Assembly (NCBI GenBank): GCA_028693355.1
Contig: JAQUVM010000001.1
Location: forward strand, 1 to 64,000
Direction: 5' to 3'
Source of the DNA: Burkholderiales bacterium
Lineage (GTDB): Bacteria; Pseudomonadota; Gammaproteobacteria; Burkholderiales; UBA11063
Length of the DNA: 64,000 bases
Made by a program: the position numbers and the translations under genes. The notes below the pieces were generated by a model, which ran no database searches, was not told the origin of the DNA, and saw only the letters and a list, made by a program, of their open reading frames with translations. Of this stretch, positions 1 to 9,229 are shown piece after piece. Positions within the stretch are counted from its first letter, which is position 1. Each line of letters starts with the position of its first letter.

Positions 1-2
1 TA

Positions 3-455
3 TCTAATATAGCTAAAAATCTAACAAATCTAACAAGTCTATATTTTAATGGTAATAAAATTAATCATGACAGTTTAGAGGCTGTAGTTCGATACCTGAC
101 AAATCTTACAGACTTAGCATTAGTAAATGCAGAAATTGGAGACAATGGCTTATTCGCAATAATTAAAAACATGAAAAACATTAAGCATTTAGATTTAAGC
201 TCAAATCAAATTACAAATAATGGTGCTCGCCAAATAAGCTATGGCTTAAAAAATCTTACTTACCTAAATCTAAGTAGCAATATAATTAGCGATTCTGGAG
301 CAAATGATATAATTAGAAATCTAAATAAGCTTACTTATTTAGACTTATCTAACAATAAAATTAGTGATAAAGTTAGAAGAGAAATCGAACTACAATATAA
401 GCCAGCTATGAATTATCGAATATCCGAAAAACCAAAGTATAGCAATACATTGTAA
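3..455 (+). CDS. Leucine-rich repeat protein, 5'-truncated by window start
   Basis: The ORF frame stays open to the window edge (SNIAKNLTNLTSLYFNGNKI...), with repeated LxxLxLSxNxI units. Confidence 0.85.
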   Translation, partial: SNIAKNLTNLTSLYFNGNKINHDSLEAVVRYLTNLTDLALVNAEIGDNGLFAIIKNMKNIKHLDLSSNQITNNGARQISYGLKNLTYLNLSSNIISDSGANDIIRNLNKLTYLDLSNNKISDKVRREIELQYKPAMNYRISEKPKYSNTL

Positions 456-588
456 CTAATACTTGCACGTTCATAAGATACCATAGTTATAACTTTAGTA
501 AGTATTAATATTTATTAATGCGAAAATTATAACCATGGTATCTTACTCATATATGTGATGTAGTAAAAAATCTACTAGAAATATATTA

Positions 589-1614
589 TTACTTTAATAA
601 TCGTAAAATCTCCACTGCTGAATAAGTCCAAATAATGTCAGCACCAGCACGCTTAAACGATAGCATTGTTTCCATTAAAGTATTATCATAGTCAAGCCAA
701 CCATTTTGGCTAGCTGCTTTTAGCATAGCATATTCACCACTTACATGATAAACAGCCACAGGCATTTTTGATGCCTCTTTAACACGGTATACAATATCTA
801 AATACGGTAGCCCGGGTTTAACCATCAAAATATCTGCTCCTTCTGCTATATCTAATACAATCTCACGAATTGCTTCATCACCATTAGCTGGATGCATTTG
901 ATAATTAAACTTATCAGCCTTACCTAAGTTACCAGCAGAACCAACAGCATCACGAAATGGTCCATAGTATTTTGATGCATATTTAGCTGCATATGACATA
1001 ATGCCAACATTATGGTAACCATGAGCTTCTAAAGCCTCACGGATCAATCCTATTCTACCGTCCATCATATCAGATGGGCAAACATAATCCGCACCAGCTG
1101 AGGCATGACATAAAGCTTGCTTAACTAATACCTCATTAGTAATATCATTTAAAACATAACCATTTTCATCAATAATACCATCTTGTCCATGAATAGTATA
1201 TGGATCCAATGCAATATCTGTAAATATACCTAAATCTGGAAACTTAGTTTTTATAGCTTTGATAACACGAGGTACCAAACCGTGTGGATTATAGCACTCA
1301 GTTGCTAAATTATCTTTATTATCTTTAATAACAGGGAAGATACCAACACCCTGAAGGCCTAGTTTCACAGCTTCATCAAGAACATCTAATAATAAATCTA
1401 TACTAAGCCTACTTTGCCCTGGCATAGATAAAATATCTTCTTTAGTATTTGTCCCGTCTAAAACAAATACAGGATAAATTAAATCATTTGCAGTAATATG
1501 ATTTTCTTGAACAAGATTACGGATAAATTTTGCTTGACGATTTCTTCGCATTCTTACAATTGGATATGATAAATTTTGCATCTTACTTCTTTTTAATAAT
1601 TTAACTCTAGTCAT
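589..1614 (-). CDS. hemB: Delta-aminolevulinic acid dehydratase (porphobilinogen synthase)
   Basis: Conserved RMRRNRQ, YPVFV, DIALDPYTIHGQDG, SDMMDGR, MVKPGLPYLD, YHVSGEYAM motifs. The true start may be the internal MQNLSYP. Confidence 0.96.
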   Translation of the reverse strand: MTRVKLLKRSKMQNLSYPIVRMRRNRQAKFIRNLVQENHITANDLIYPVFVLDGTNTKEDILSMPGQSRLSIDLLLDVLDEAVKLGLQGVGIFPVIKDNKDNLATECYNPHGLVPRVIKAIKTKFPDLGIFTDIALDPYTIHGQDGIIDENGYVLNDITNEVLVKQALCHASAGADYVCPSDMMDGRIGLIREALEAHGYHNVGIMSYAAKYASKYYGPFRDAVGSAGNLGKADKFNYQMHPANGDEAIREIVLDIAEGADILMVKPGLPYLDIVYRVKEASKMPVAVYHVSGEYAMLKAASQNGWLDYDNTLMETMLSFKRAGADIIWTYSAVEILRLLK

Positions 1615-1639
1615 TATTTTACCATTTTTACAAATAACA

Positions 1640-1664
1640 AAAGTGGTACAAGTTGTACCACTTT
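1640..1664. terminator. Perfect 10-bp-stem hairpin between phbB and hemB (terminator or regulatory palindrome)
   Basis: AAAGTGGTAC-AAGTT-GTACCACTTT, 26 nt upstream of the annotated hemB start. Confidence 0.5.
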
Positions 1665-1753
1665 AATCATTGCCCAAGTATAATTTGAAGAAGAATACCT
1701 TACTCTAATTATTTGAATTATAGACTAAGAACAATGACTCAAAGCTGATGAGC

Positions 1754-1878
1754 TTACTTGAAGTATTTGAGGTGTGAGCAAGGAGTAATGATAAAAAATA
1801 TGCCGAAATGTACAAATAGTACATGAGAAGTATTTTTTGAATTACGACAATGCACACGTCTCAAAGACGATAAGTAAA
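1754..1878 (+). repeat. Intergenic repeat family R1, copy A
   Basis: TTACTTGAAGTATTT...CGAAATGTACAAATAGTACATGAGAAGTATTTTTTGA...TCAAAGACGATAAGTAAA. Similar to 7420-7545, 30991-31115 and 16096-16219. Confidence 0.8.
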
Positions 1879-1879
1879 A

Positions 1880-2617
1880 TTACATCATGTGTTGACCACC
1901 ATTAATAGCTAATTCCGCGCCTGTCATAAACCCAGAAAGATCTGAAGCTAGATAAGCAACTAAACCTGCAATTTCTTCTGGCTTACCTAAACGACCAACT
2001 GGAACACCTGCTATAATTTTATTACGAACTTCTTCAGCAATTGCCATAACCATATCAGTACCGATATAACCAGGAGCAATTGTATTAACAGTAACACCTT
2101 TTTTAGCACCTTCTTGAGCTAGGGCCATAGATAAACCATGGATACCTGCTTTAGCAGCTGAGTAATTTGCTTGACCAAATTGACCTTTTTGACCATTAAT
2201 AGAAGATATATTAACTACTCGCCCAAAACCACGCTCACACATACCATCAAATACTTGTTTAGTCATATTAAAAGCACTATTTAAATTTGTATTAATAACT
2301 GCTAACCATTGATCAACTGTCATTTTTTTAAATACTCCATCACGAGTGATACCTGCATTATTTACTAATACATCCACAGGACCGTATTGTTCTGTAACTT
2401 TAGCAACAGCTGTTACTGCATCATCAAAACTTGTAACATCACATTTTACAGCAAATACTTCAAAACCCTCTGATTTCATTTTTGCTGTCCATGCAGTTGC
2501 TGATTCGTCATCACCAACATAAGTAGTTGCTACTTTATGACCACTATTAATAAGTGCTTTACACATTGCAGTTCCTAAACCACCCATACCACCAGTTACT
2601 AATGCAACTCTAGACAT
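1880..2617 (-). CDS. phbB: Acetoacetyl-CoA reductase (SDR family, PHB synthesis)
   Basis: MSRVALVTGGMGGLGTAMCKAL, NNAGITRDGVFKKM, NISSINGQKGQFGQANYSAAKAG. Start placed at 2617 after a GGGAGAA RBS; the ORF track starts at 2677. Confidence 0.92.
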   Translation of the reverse strand: MSRVALVTGGMGGLGTAMCKALINSGHKVATTYVGDDESATAWTAKMKSEGFEVFAVKCDVTSFDDAVTAVAKVTEQYGPVDVLVNNAGITRDGVFKKMTVDQWLAVINTNLNSAFNMTKQVFDGMCERGFGRVVNISSINGQKGQFGQANYSAAKAGIHGLSMALAQEGAKKGVTVNTIAPGYIGTDMVMAIAEEVRNKIIAGVPVGRLGKPEEIAGLVAYLASDLSGFMTGAELAINGGQHMM

Positions 2618-2676
2618 AAAATTCTCCCAATAAGGTAAAATACCTGTTATATAAATTTTTAATAAAATAAAAGCCA

Positions 2677-3432
2677 ATGACCGTAATATTCATCCATAGA
2701 CTTTTACAAAGTTTTTTACTACCACCACTTAACTCACTAATTATTATATTACTTAGTATGATTTTTTTCAAGAATAAGATAAAAAGAAACTTTGGAGTTG
2801 GTGTTGGTATTGCATTATTATACCTACAATCTACTCCTTACGTTGCATATCATCTAAATACTATGATTGCTCCGCCTCCTATGAAAATTAGTGCACTTTC
2901 AGATGCTAGAGCAATTGTTGTTTTAGGTGGAGGTGTAAATAACAATGCAACAGAGTATGAGATGAATGCAGTTTCAAATGTGGAAACATTTTCAAGAGTC
3001 CGATACACCGCATATTTGGCCCATAAAGCACCACAACTTCCAATATTTGCATCAGGTGGCACAATTGATACAAAAGACTCAGAAGCCAGCCTAATGAGTA
3101 AAGCACTTAAAAATGAGTTTAAAGTAAGTAACAAAATATTTTTAGAGCCAGACTCAAAAACAACCTCTGAAAATGCTAAATACACATCTAAGATACTACT
3201 TGAATACCATATACATAAAATTGCTTTAGTTACATCAGCAAGCCATATGAGAAGAGCCCAGGCACTCTTTGAGCAAAATGGAATTGAAGTAATCGCAGCA
3301 CCAACATCATATTATTATTTAGGGTACTACAACTTAAAAATACTTTGGTTTATTCCAACTTCTATTGCTATGTCTACTACATCCGCCATACTACACGAAT
3401 TAATTGGTTATATTTATGACGTTAATATATAA
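2677..3432 (+). CDS. YdcF/ElyC (DUF218) family protein
   Basis: N-terminal TM segments, then AIVVLGGGVN...RVRYTAYLA...FASGG...EPDSKTTSENAKYT...VTSASHMRRA. Confidence 0.85.
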   Translation: MTVIFIHRLLQSFLLPPLNSLIIILLSMIFFKNKIKRNFGVGVGIALLYLQSTPYVAYHLNTMIAPPPMKISALSDARAIVVLGGGVNNNATEYEMNAVSNVETFSRVRYTAYLAHKAPQLPIFASGGTIDTKDSEASLMSKALKNEFKVSNKIFLEPDSKTTSENAKYTSKILLEYHIHKIALVTSASHMRRAQALFEQNGIEVIAAPTSYYYLGYYNLKILWFIPTSIAMSTTSAILHELIGYIYDVNI

Positions 3433-3468
3433 AAAAATCCCATCACTATATTTGTGATGGGATTTTTT
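3432..3468. terminator. Bidirectional Rho-independent terminator
   Basis: AAAAAATCCCATCAC-tatattt-GTGATGGGATTTTTT between convergent genes. Confidence 0.9.
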
Positions 3469-3482
3469 AGTATTACTACTTA

Positions 3483-4670
3483 TTAGTTGAATAAAACACC
3501 AGAACCAGAGTTTTTATCAGTATTTGCTAATGCTGTAGCTTTAGCAGAAGACATTACAAATAATTGGTATACTTGTTCAGGGCTTAATACACCATTTGTG
3601 CGTTTAGCAATATCATCAAAGTTAACTAGTTTGTTTAAGTAAACATTGTTAGCTTTGTTAGATTTGTATAAAGAGTAACTACATACATCGTAATCTTTAT
3701 TGCTATCTGATAATTTTTTACCTGTTAATGAAACATAAGTAATATTTAATGAATCACCAATGATATTTTTCTTATCTGCACCAAAGATATTTAATGCGTT
3801 ACGTACTTTTGAATCAGGTTGTGACGCTAATACTAAAGCTCTTAAAGATACATTGTTTTGTGATGCTGTATTGAATGAATCTCTGAAATCATCCATTGCT
3901 GCATTACAAGTTTTATTATTAATACTTGCATCAATAGCTTTTGCAACAGTTTGTTTAGTATCTGCTTTTTGTGCAGCTACAAATTCATTTACACGAGCAA
4001 CAAATTTGTCACCAGAATAGTAACTAGCATTTGCTAAAAATACGTTTGCAGTTGCAGCTACAGAACCAACAGTTGCAGCATAAATAGTAGCTTTTTTATC
4101 TAGATCTTTACTAGTGTCAGCTTCATGAGATACGATACAATCAGCAGTTTTCTTAACATCTATAATAGCACGAAGCCATTTTTTACCAGTTTTCTCTATC
4201 GTAGCATTTTGGTAAGAACATAAGAATAAATTAGCTTCACGATTAACTACAAAATAACCACCTTTATTAACACCAGCATCATTGAAAACAGCTGTTCTAG
4301 ATGTTTGGTATTGATTAATTTCAGATTTAGCAAGGTTAATAGCTTGATTAATATCAGCAGCACTTGCACCTACTTTTAAGTTTAATACATATTGATTAGC
4401 TTTTACTAAGTGAGGAAGCGCTTTAGCTTCGTATGCATTCATAAATCCAGCCATACCAATGCTACCATTTGTTTTTGCACGGTAAACTAATTGTTTATTA
4501 AATTCAGCATAAGCGTCATTTTCAGCTGATTGTGCATCATTAACTTTTGCAACATCAGATGTAACATTATTTAAAAAATTTGTATACGCTTGTGTTGGAG
4601 CTACAGTTGCAGCAAAAGAACTTGCAGTTAATGTAGTAATAAGTGTACCTATGATCATTTTCAATTTCAT
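3483..4670 (-). CDS. Secreted hypothetical protein
   Basis: Signal peptide MKLKMIIGTLITTLTASSFAATVA; no recognised domain. Confidence 0.75.
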   Translation of the reverse strand: MKLKMIIGTLITTLTASSFAATVAPTQAYTNFLNNVTSDVAKVNDAQSAENDAYAEFNKQLVYRAKTNGSIGMAGFMNAYEAKALPHLVKANQYVLNLKVGASAADINQAINLAKSEINQYQTSRTAVFNDAGVNKGGYFVVNREANLFLCSYQNATIEKTGKKWLRAIIDVKKTADCIVSHEADTSKDLDKKATIYAATVGSVAATANVFLANASYYSGDKFVARVNEFVAAQKADTKQTVAKAIDASINNKTCNAAMDDFRDSFNTASQNNVSLRALVLASQPDSKVRNALNIFGADKKNIIGDSLNITYVSLTGKKLSDSNKDYDVCSYSLYKSNKANNVYLNKLVNFDDIAKRTNGVLSPEQVYQLFVMSSAKATALANTDKNSGSGVLFN

Positions 4671-4821
4671 TATAATTTCCCTTTAAAAGTTATTTCTCAT
4701 CTCAAGTATGCATTATATACATTTATACAAACTTTGTTTTTTAAATTTTGGAATAAATGTCTGATAAAAAGGAATAAATGTTATAATATAGTACTAATCA
4801 CAAACATATTGGATTTATATA

Positions 4822-5721
4822 ATGTTTGATAATATCGCTTTATTTACAGAATTGGTAGAAAGAAAAAGCTTTACAGATACAGCTAGACATAATAATATTT
4901 CGCAATCAACTCTAAGCAAAAGAATATCTCAACTAGAACAAAATTTTGGCACAACTCTAATTGTTCACAGTACTAGGAACTTTGAAATAACAAAAGATGG
5001 GTATCTAGTATATAATCAATTTAAATCTCTAAGAAAACAATTAAAGCAGAGCATAGACCTTATTAAAAATGAAGAAGATCTGGACAAAACTCTTAGAGCA
5101 AACATATCCACATCATTTGCTTATGAAGTAATATGTCCTTACCTTCATGAATTTACCAAAAGCCATCCAAAAATATCATTAGATGTATTTTTTCAGCATA
5201 GCTACGAGGAAGATCCTCTAGATGGTTTTGATATTGCAATTACAAATTTCCCGATAGATAACGAGGATTATGCTAATTATCTAATTTTTAAAGAACCAGC
5301 CCAATTATTTTGCTCACCACAATATGTAGAAAAATATGGTTTACCAAAAGCAATAAATGAATTAGAAAATCACCGTTTCATTGGTATTATATCTAATACT
5401 CCAGTAATTCACTCACCACCATATATAACTTTTACCCATCGCTACTCTAAAGAAGAAATTATTTTTAATAATCTTTCTAATAGATTAAAAACTAATTTAC
5501 CATCACATATGAAACAAATCGGTATGCATGGCGATTATATCTTTGGTAGTTGGAAGCGTCTATGTGATAAAGAAATTCAGACAGGTAAAATAATTACTGT
5601 ATTACCTGATTATGAAGTATATACCTCTGAATTTTTCATAACAGTTCGCAAAGAACACAGCACCGCAGAAGATAAATTTGTAGATTTTATCTATCGTTGT
5701 GTTAATAGATTCACAGCATAA
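4822..5721 (+). CDS. LysR family transcriptional regulator
   Basis: N-terminal wHTH (FTELVERKSFTDTARHNNISQSTLSKRISQLEQNFGTTLIVHSTR) and a substrate-binding domain. Confidence 0.92.
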   Translation: MFDNIALFTELVERKSFTDTARHNNISQSTLSKRISQLEQNFGTTLIVHSTRNFEITKDGYLVYNQFKSLRKQLKQSIDLIKNEEDLDKTLRANISTSFAYEVICPYLHEFTKSHPKISLDVFFQHSYEEDPLDGFDIAITNFPIDNEDYANYLIFKEPAQLFCSPQYVEKYGLPKAINELENHRFIGIISNTPVIHSPPYITFTHRYSKEEIIFNNLSNRLKTNLPSHMKQIGMHGDYIFGSWKRLCDKEIQTGKIITVLPDYEVYTSEFFITVRKEHSTAEDKFVDFIYRCVNRFTA

Positions 5722-5731
5722 GCTATTTTAT

Positions 5732-6655
5732 ATGAATTCTTTTATCACCGCCATTCTCTCTGTAGCCATTGTTGTAATTATTGGGTTTATCGCAGGTAAA
5801 ACTAAAATTATTGACAAGCATCATGATGGCGGCTTTAATATATATATATTAAAATTTAGCTTACCTATTTTGCTATTTGACGTAACAGCAAACGCTAAAC
5901 TAGATGAAATTTTAGATTTTAAAATGAATATGGCTTTTTTGGCGGCTTTCATTGGTATATATATTATTATATTTATAATCCACAAACTTCTTTTCAAACG
6001 AAATATTCAACAAAGTGCACAAAGTTCATTTCTTTGCACATACCCCAATACAGCATTCTTAGGAATCCCCCTAATGACCTCTATTGTGGGTTCACAAGCA
6101 ATGATACCTATTACTATTAGTAATATAATAGCTGGGGTTATTATTATTCCAATGACATTAATATTAATTGAGATTGGTTTACAAAAAGGTGAAAAAGTTA
6201 ATTTAAAGCACATTGTAATACGCGTAATAAAAACACCTTTAATGTTTATGTCATTTTTGGGAATATTATTTGCTATTTGTGGAATAAAACTCCCAGAAAT
6301 TATCGATCATAGTTTCAAAACTATTGGGAGCACATCCGCTGGTGTATCACTTTTTACTTTAGGTTTAATTATTTCACGTTTTAGAATAGTGATAACTAAG
6401 ATGGTGTTATTTAATGTATGTTGTAAAAATATACTGCATCCATTTATTATGTTATTTTTTGTGAAGTTGTTGCATATTGATGGGCTAATTGCCAAAGAAT
6501 TAATTATATTGTGCGCTATGCCACCGGCTATAGCAACAACTATTTTTAGTGTAACTTTTGATATTGATGCTAAAGAAAATATAAGTAGCAATATTTTGGC
6601 AACCATTTTATCAATATTTAGCATGTTTGGTTTTATGATATGGTTACAACTATAA
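5732..6655 (+). CDS. AEC (auxin efflux carrier) family transporter
   Basis: Multi-TM protein with ILKFSLPILLFD, NTAFLGIPL, CAMPPAIATTIFS. MNSFITAIL is the likely start. Confidence 0.85.
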   Translation: MNSFITAILSVAIVVIIGFIAGKTKIIDKHHDGGFNIYILKFSLPILLFDVTANAKLDEILDFKMNMAFLAAFIGIYIIIFIIHKLLFKRNIQQSAQSSFLCTYPNTAFLGIPLMTSIVGSQAMIPITISNIIAGVIIIPMTLILIEIGLQKGEKVNLKHIVIRVIKTPLMFMSFLGILFAICGIKLPEIIDHSFKTIGSTSAGVSLFTLGLIISRFRIVITKMVLFNVCCKNILHPFIMLFFVKLLHIDGLIAKELIILCAMPPAIATTIFSVTFDIDAKENISSNILATILSIFSMFGFMIWLQL

Positions 6656-6686
6656 CTTACGCTGCATCTTTCAGCTTAAATGTAAA

Positions 6687-7409
6687 CTATTCAGTAGATA
6701 ACCAGTTTATTGGAGTTTGAGAAGTTTTAATTAAGTACTCATTAGTTAATTTGAAATGATCACAACCAAAAAACCCACGGCTAGCAGATAACGGAGAAGG
6801 GTGTACCCCTTCTAGAACTAAATGTTTATTTTTATCAATCAAAGTCTTTTTATTTCTTGCAAAATTACCCCATAATATAAAAACGCAATTTTGGTTATTT
6901 GTACTAATTTGCTTGATAATTTTATCAGTTATTTCTTGCCACCCGATATGGCTTAATGAGTTGGCTTGATCTTTAATAACAGTAAGAGTTGCATTAATTA
7001 GCATAATGCCCTGAGATTCCCATTTATTTAACAAAGTTCCATCGTAATTAGCAAAAACAGGGTTAAATTCATTTACTAACTCTTTAAAAATATTACGTAA
7101 TGACGGTGGAGTTTTTATCCCTGAGTTAACAGCAAAAGCTAAACCATTTGCTTCATTTTCACCATGATATGGGTCTTGCCCAATAATCACAACCTTATAA
7201 AAGTTACAAGGTTTTTCTAAGACACGTAAAGTTTGTTCGCTTGGAGGATAGATAGTTTCTACTTTAGACAACTCAGTTAACTTACCATCTACAAAAGATA
7301 ATTGATCACAGCAGTTATCCTCTAAGAATAACTGCCAGTCTGAAGAAATTTTATTAAATGAATCTGCTAAATAATTTAATTTTCTATTAAGTTTATTTTG
7401 ATACATCAT
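6687..7409 (-). CDS. ung: Uracil-DNA glycosylase
   Basis: VVIIGQDPYHGENEANGLAFAV, LLNATLTV-like (MLINATLTVI), GVHPSPLSASRGFFGCDHF. Confidence 0.97.
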   Translation of the reverse strand: MMYQNKLNRKLNYLADSFNKISSDWQLFLEDNCCDQLSFVDGKLTELSKVETIYPPSEQTLRVLEKPCNFYKVVIIGQDPYHGENEANGLAFAVNSGIKTPPSLRNIFKELVNEFNPVFANYDGTLLNKWESQGIMLINATLTVIKDQANSLSHIGWQEITDKIIKQISTNNQNCVFILWGNFARNKKTLIDKNKHLVLEGVHPSPLSASRGFFGCDHFKLTNEYLIKTSQTPINWLSTE

Positions 7410-7419
7410 TTTACTCGCC

Positions 7420-7545
7420 TTACTCGAAGTATTTAGGTTTTAGACTAGAAACAACTAAAACAAATGACTTCGACATGTACAAATGGTACATGAGAAGCAT
7501 TTTTTGAGGTGTGACAACGTATAAAACTCAAAGACGAAGAGTAAA
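7420..7545 (+). repeat. Intergenic repeat family R1, copy B
   Basis: TTACTCGAAGTATTTAGGTTTTAGACTAG...ATGTACAAATGGTACATGAGAAGCATTTTTTGAGGTGTGACAACGTATAAAACTCAAAGACGAAGAGTAAA. Confidence 0.85.
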
Positions 7546-7563
7546 TATGACATTGCTCACGAT

Positions 7564-8634
7564 TTAAAGATGCAGAGAATATTCGTGGACAGCATCAACA
7601 AGGCATTCTACATTCTCAGGCTTCGCCGTTGGCAATATACCATGCCCAAGGTTAAAAATATGACCATCTAAGCTGCCATTATTAGCATCTTGATATTTAG
7701 TCAAAATACTTTTAACAGTTGCACGAATAGTATTAAAATCAGCTACAGATAAAATAACAGGATCTAAATTACCTTGTAATACCTTATTGGTCTTACCTCT
7801 TGCTGTTGATAAATCACACGTCCAATCAATTCCTAAAGCATCACAAGATAATGTATTTAATTGATCCAACCAAACTCCGCCACCTTTAGTAAAAACTATG
7901 CTTGGGACATTATACTCAGGTAAACTCAATTTTATTCTTTGTAAGATCTTTTCTAAATACTGTAATGAAAACTCTTTGAATGTAGCAGGAGTTAAAACAC
8001 CTCCCCAACTATCAAATAACATAATCGTATCTACACCAGATTTTATCTGGCAAACAAGATAATCAGCAACTGCAATCGATATCTTATCTAGCAATAAATG
8101 CAATAGTTTTGGCTCACTATAAACCCAAGCTTTAATTTTTTCATAATTTTTACTAGCACCACCTTCAAGCATATAGCATGCCAAGGTCCAAGGAGAACCA
8201 CTAAAACCTATTAGCGGGATATTATTTGGTAACTCCTGCTTTAAATTACGAATAGTACTCATAACATACGCCAAATCTATTTCTGGTATAACAGTTTTTA
8301 GCATATCTATATCAAGACTATTTTTTATTGGATTTGCAAATTTAGGCCCTTCACCATCAGTAAAATATAGATCAAGACCCATAGCTTCAGGAACTACAAG
8401 AATATCACTAAACATAATTGATGCGTCTAATTGAAAGCGTCTAATCGGCTGTAGCGTTACTTCTGTTGCTAATTCTGGGTTTTTACACAAAGAGAGAAAG
8501 CTTCCTGCTTTCTCTCTTGTGTTTCTATACTCTGGTAAATAACGACCAGCTTGACGCATTAACCATATAGGTGTATACGTCGTATTATTTTTGCTTAATA
8601 CATTTAGAAAATTACTATTTTTCAACTTCTGCAA
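7564..8634 (-). CDS. hemE: Uroporphyrinogen decarboxylase
   Basis: PIWLMRQAGRYLPEYR, IMFSDILVVPEAMG, GFSGSPWTLACYMLEGG, NLGHGILP. Confidence 0.97.
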   Translation of the reverse strand: MQKLKNSNFLNVLSKNNTTYTPIWLMRQAGRYLPEYRNTREKAGSFLSLCKNPELATEVTLQPIRRFQLDASIMFSDILVVPEAMGLDLYFTDGEGPKFANPIKNSLDIDMLKTVIPEIDLAYVMSTIRNLKQELPNNIPLIGFSGSPWTLACYMLEGGASKNYEKIKAWVYSEPKLLHLLLDKISIAVADYLVCQIKSGVDTIMLFDSWGGVLTPATFKEFSLQYLEKILQRIKLSLPEYNVPSIVFTKGGGVWLDQLNTLSCDALGIDWTCDLSTARGKTNKVLQGNLDPVILSVADFNTIRATVKSILTKYQDANNGSLDGHIFNLGHGILPTAKPENVECLVDAVHEYSLHL

Positions 8635-9088
8635 ACTCCGCTAAGAAATCAAGTACTTGGCGATAAACATCTTGTTTAAACTGAACTACATGCTCTATAG
8701 GTTCCCAATAGTTAACCCAGCGCCATGCATCAAACTCCGGCTCATCGAAATGCCTCACATCAATATGGTGTTCTCGTCCAACAAACTTTAATAAATACCA
8801 AATCTGTTTTTGCCCACGATAATTAGAACTACTTTTATTCCATTTACCTGGCACGTCATAATAAATCCAATCTTCTGTTCTAGCTATAATTTCCACATGC
8901 TCAGGATTTAAACCAAGCTCTTCATTAAGCTCTCGGTACATCCCATTATCAAGAGGTTCATCATCAAGCAACCCACCTTGCGGAAATTGCCATGAATATT
9001 CACCCTTACGACGCCCCCAGAAGACCTTCTTATCATGACTAAGAAGTATTATTCCTACGTTTGGACGGTATCCGTTCTCATCCAACAT
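8615..9088 (-). CDS. rppH: RNA pyrophosphohydrolase (Nudix)
   Basis: MLDENGYRPNVGIILL, Nudix box (GGLLDDEPLDNGMYRELNEELGL), GRREHH-like tail. Confidence 0.95.
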   Translation of the reverse strand: MLDENGYRPNVGIILLSHDKKVFWGRRKGEYSWQFPQGGLLDDEPLDNGMYRELNEELGLNPEHVEIIARTEDWIYYDVPGKWNKSSSNYRGQKQIWYLLKFVGREHHIDVRHFDEPEFDAWRWVNYWEPIEHVVQFKQDVYRQVLDFLAEFAEVEK

Positions 9089-9229
9089 AAATTCACCGCT
9101 ACCTAAATTTTTATATAATTGTCGTCATTTTATCATACTAATGTAATGTTAACCCTCACAAATTACCTATACCACTCACTAATAGTGTAAAATTATGAAG
9201 ATAAAATTATATTAGTTTAAAGGCCTGTC

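Noticed and set aside
2850-3185. Antisense ORF of 111 aa
   Set aside because: Lies entirely opposite the YdcF-family gene, with no recognisable domain or RBS; shadow ORF.
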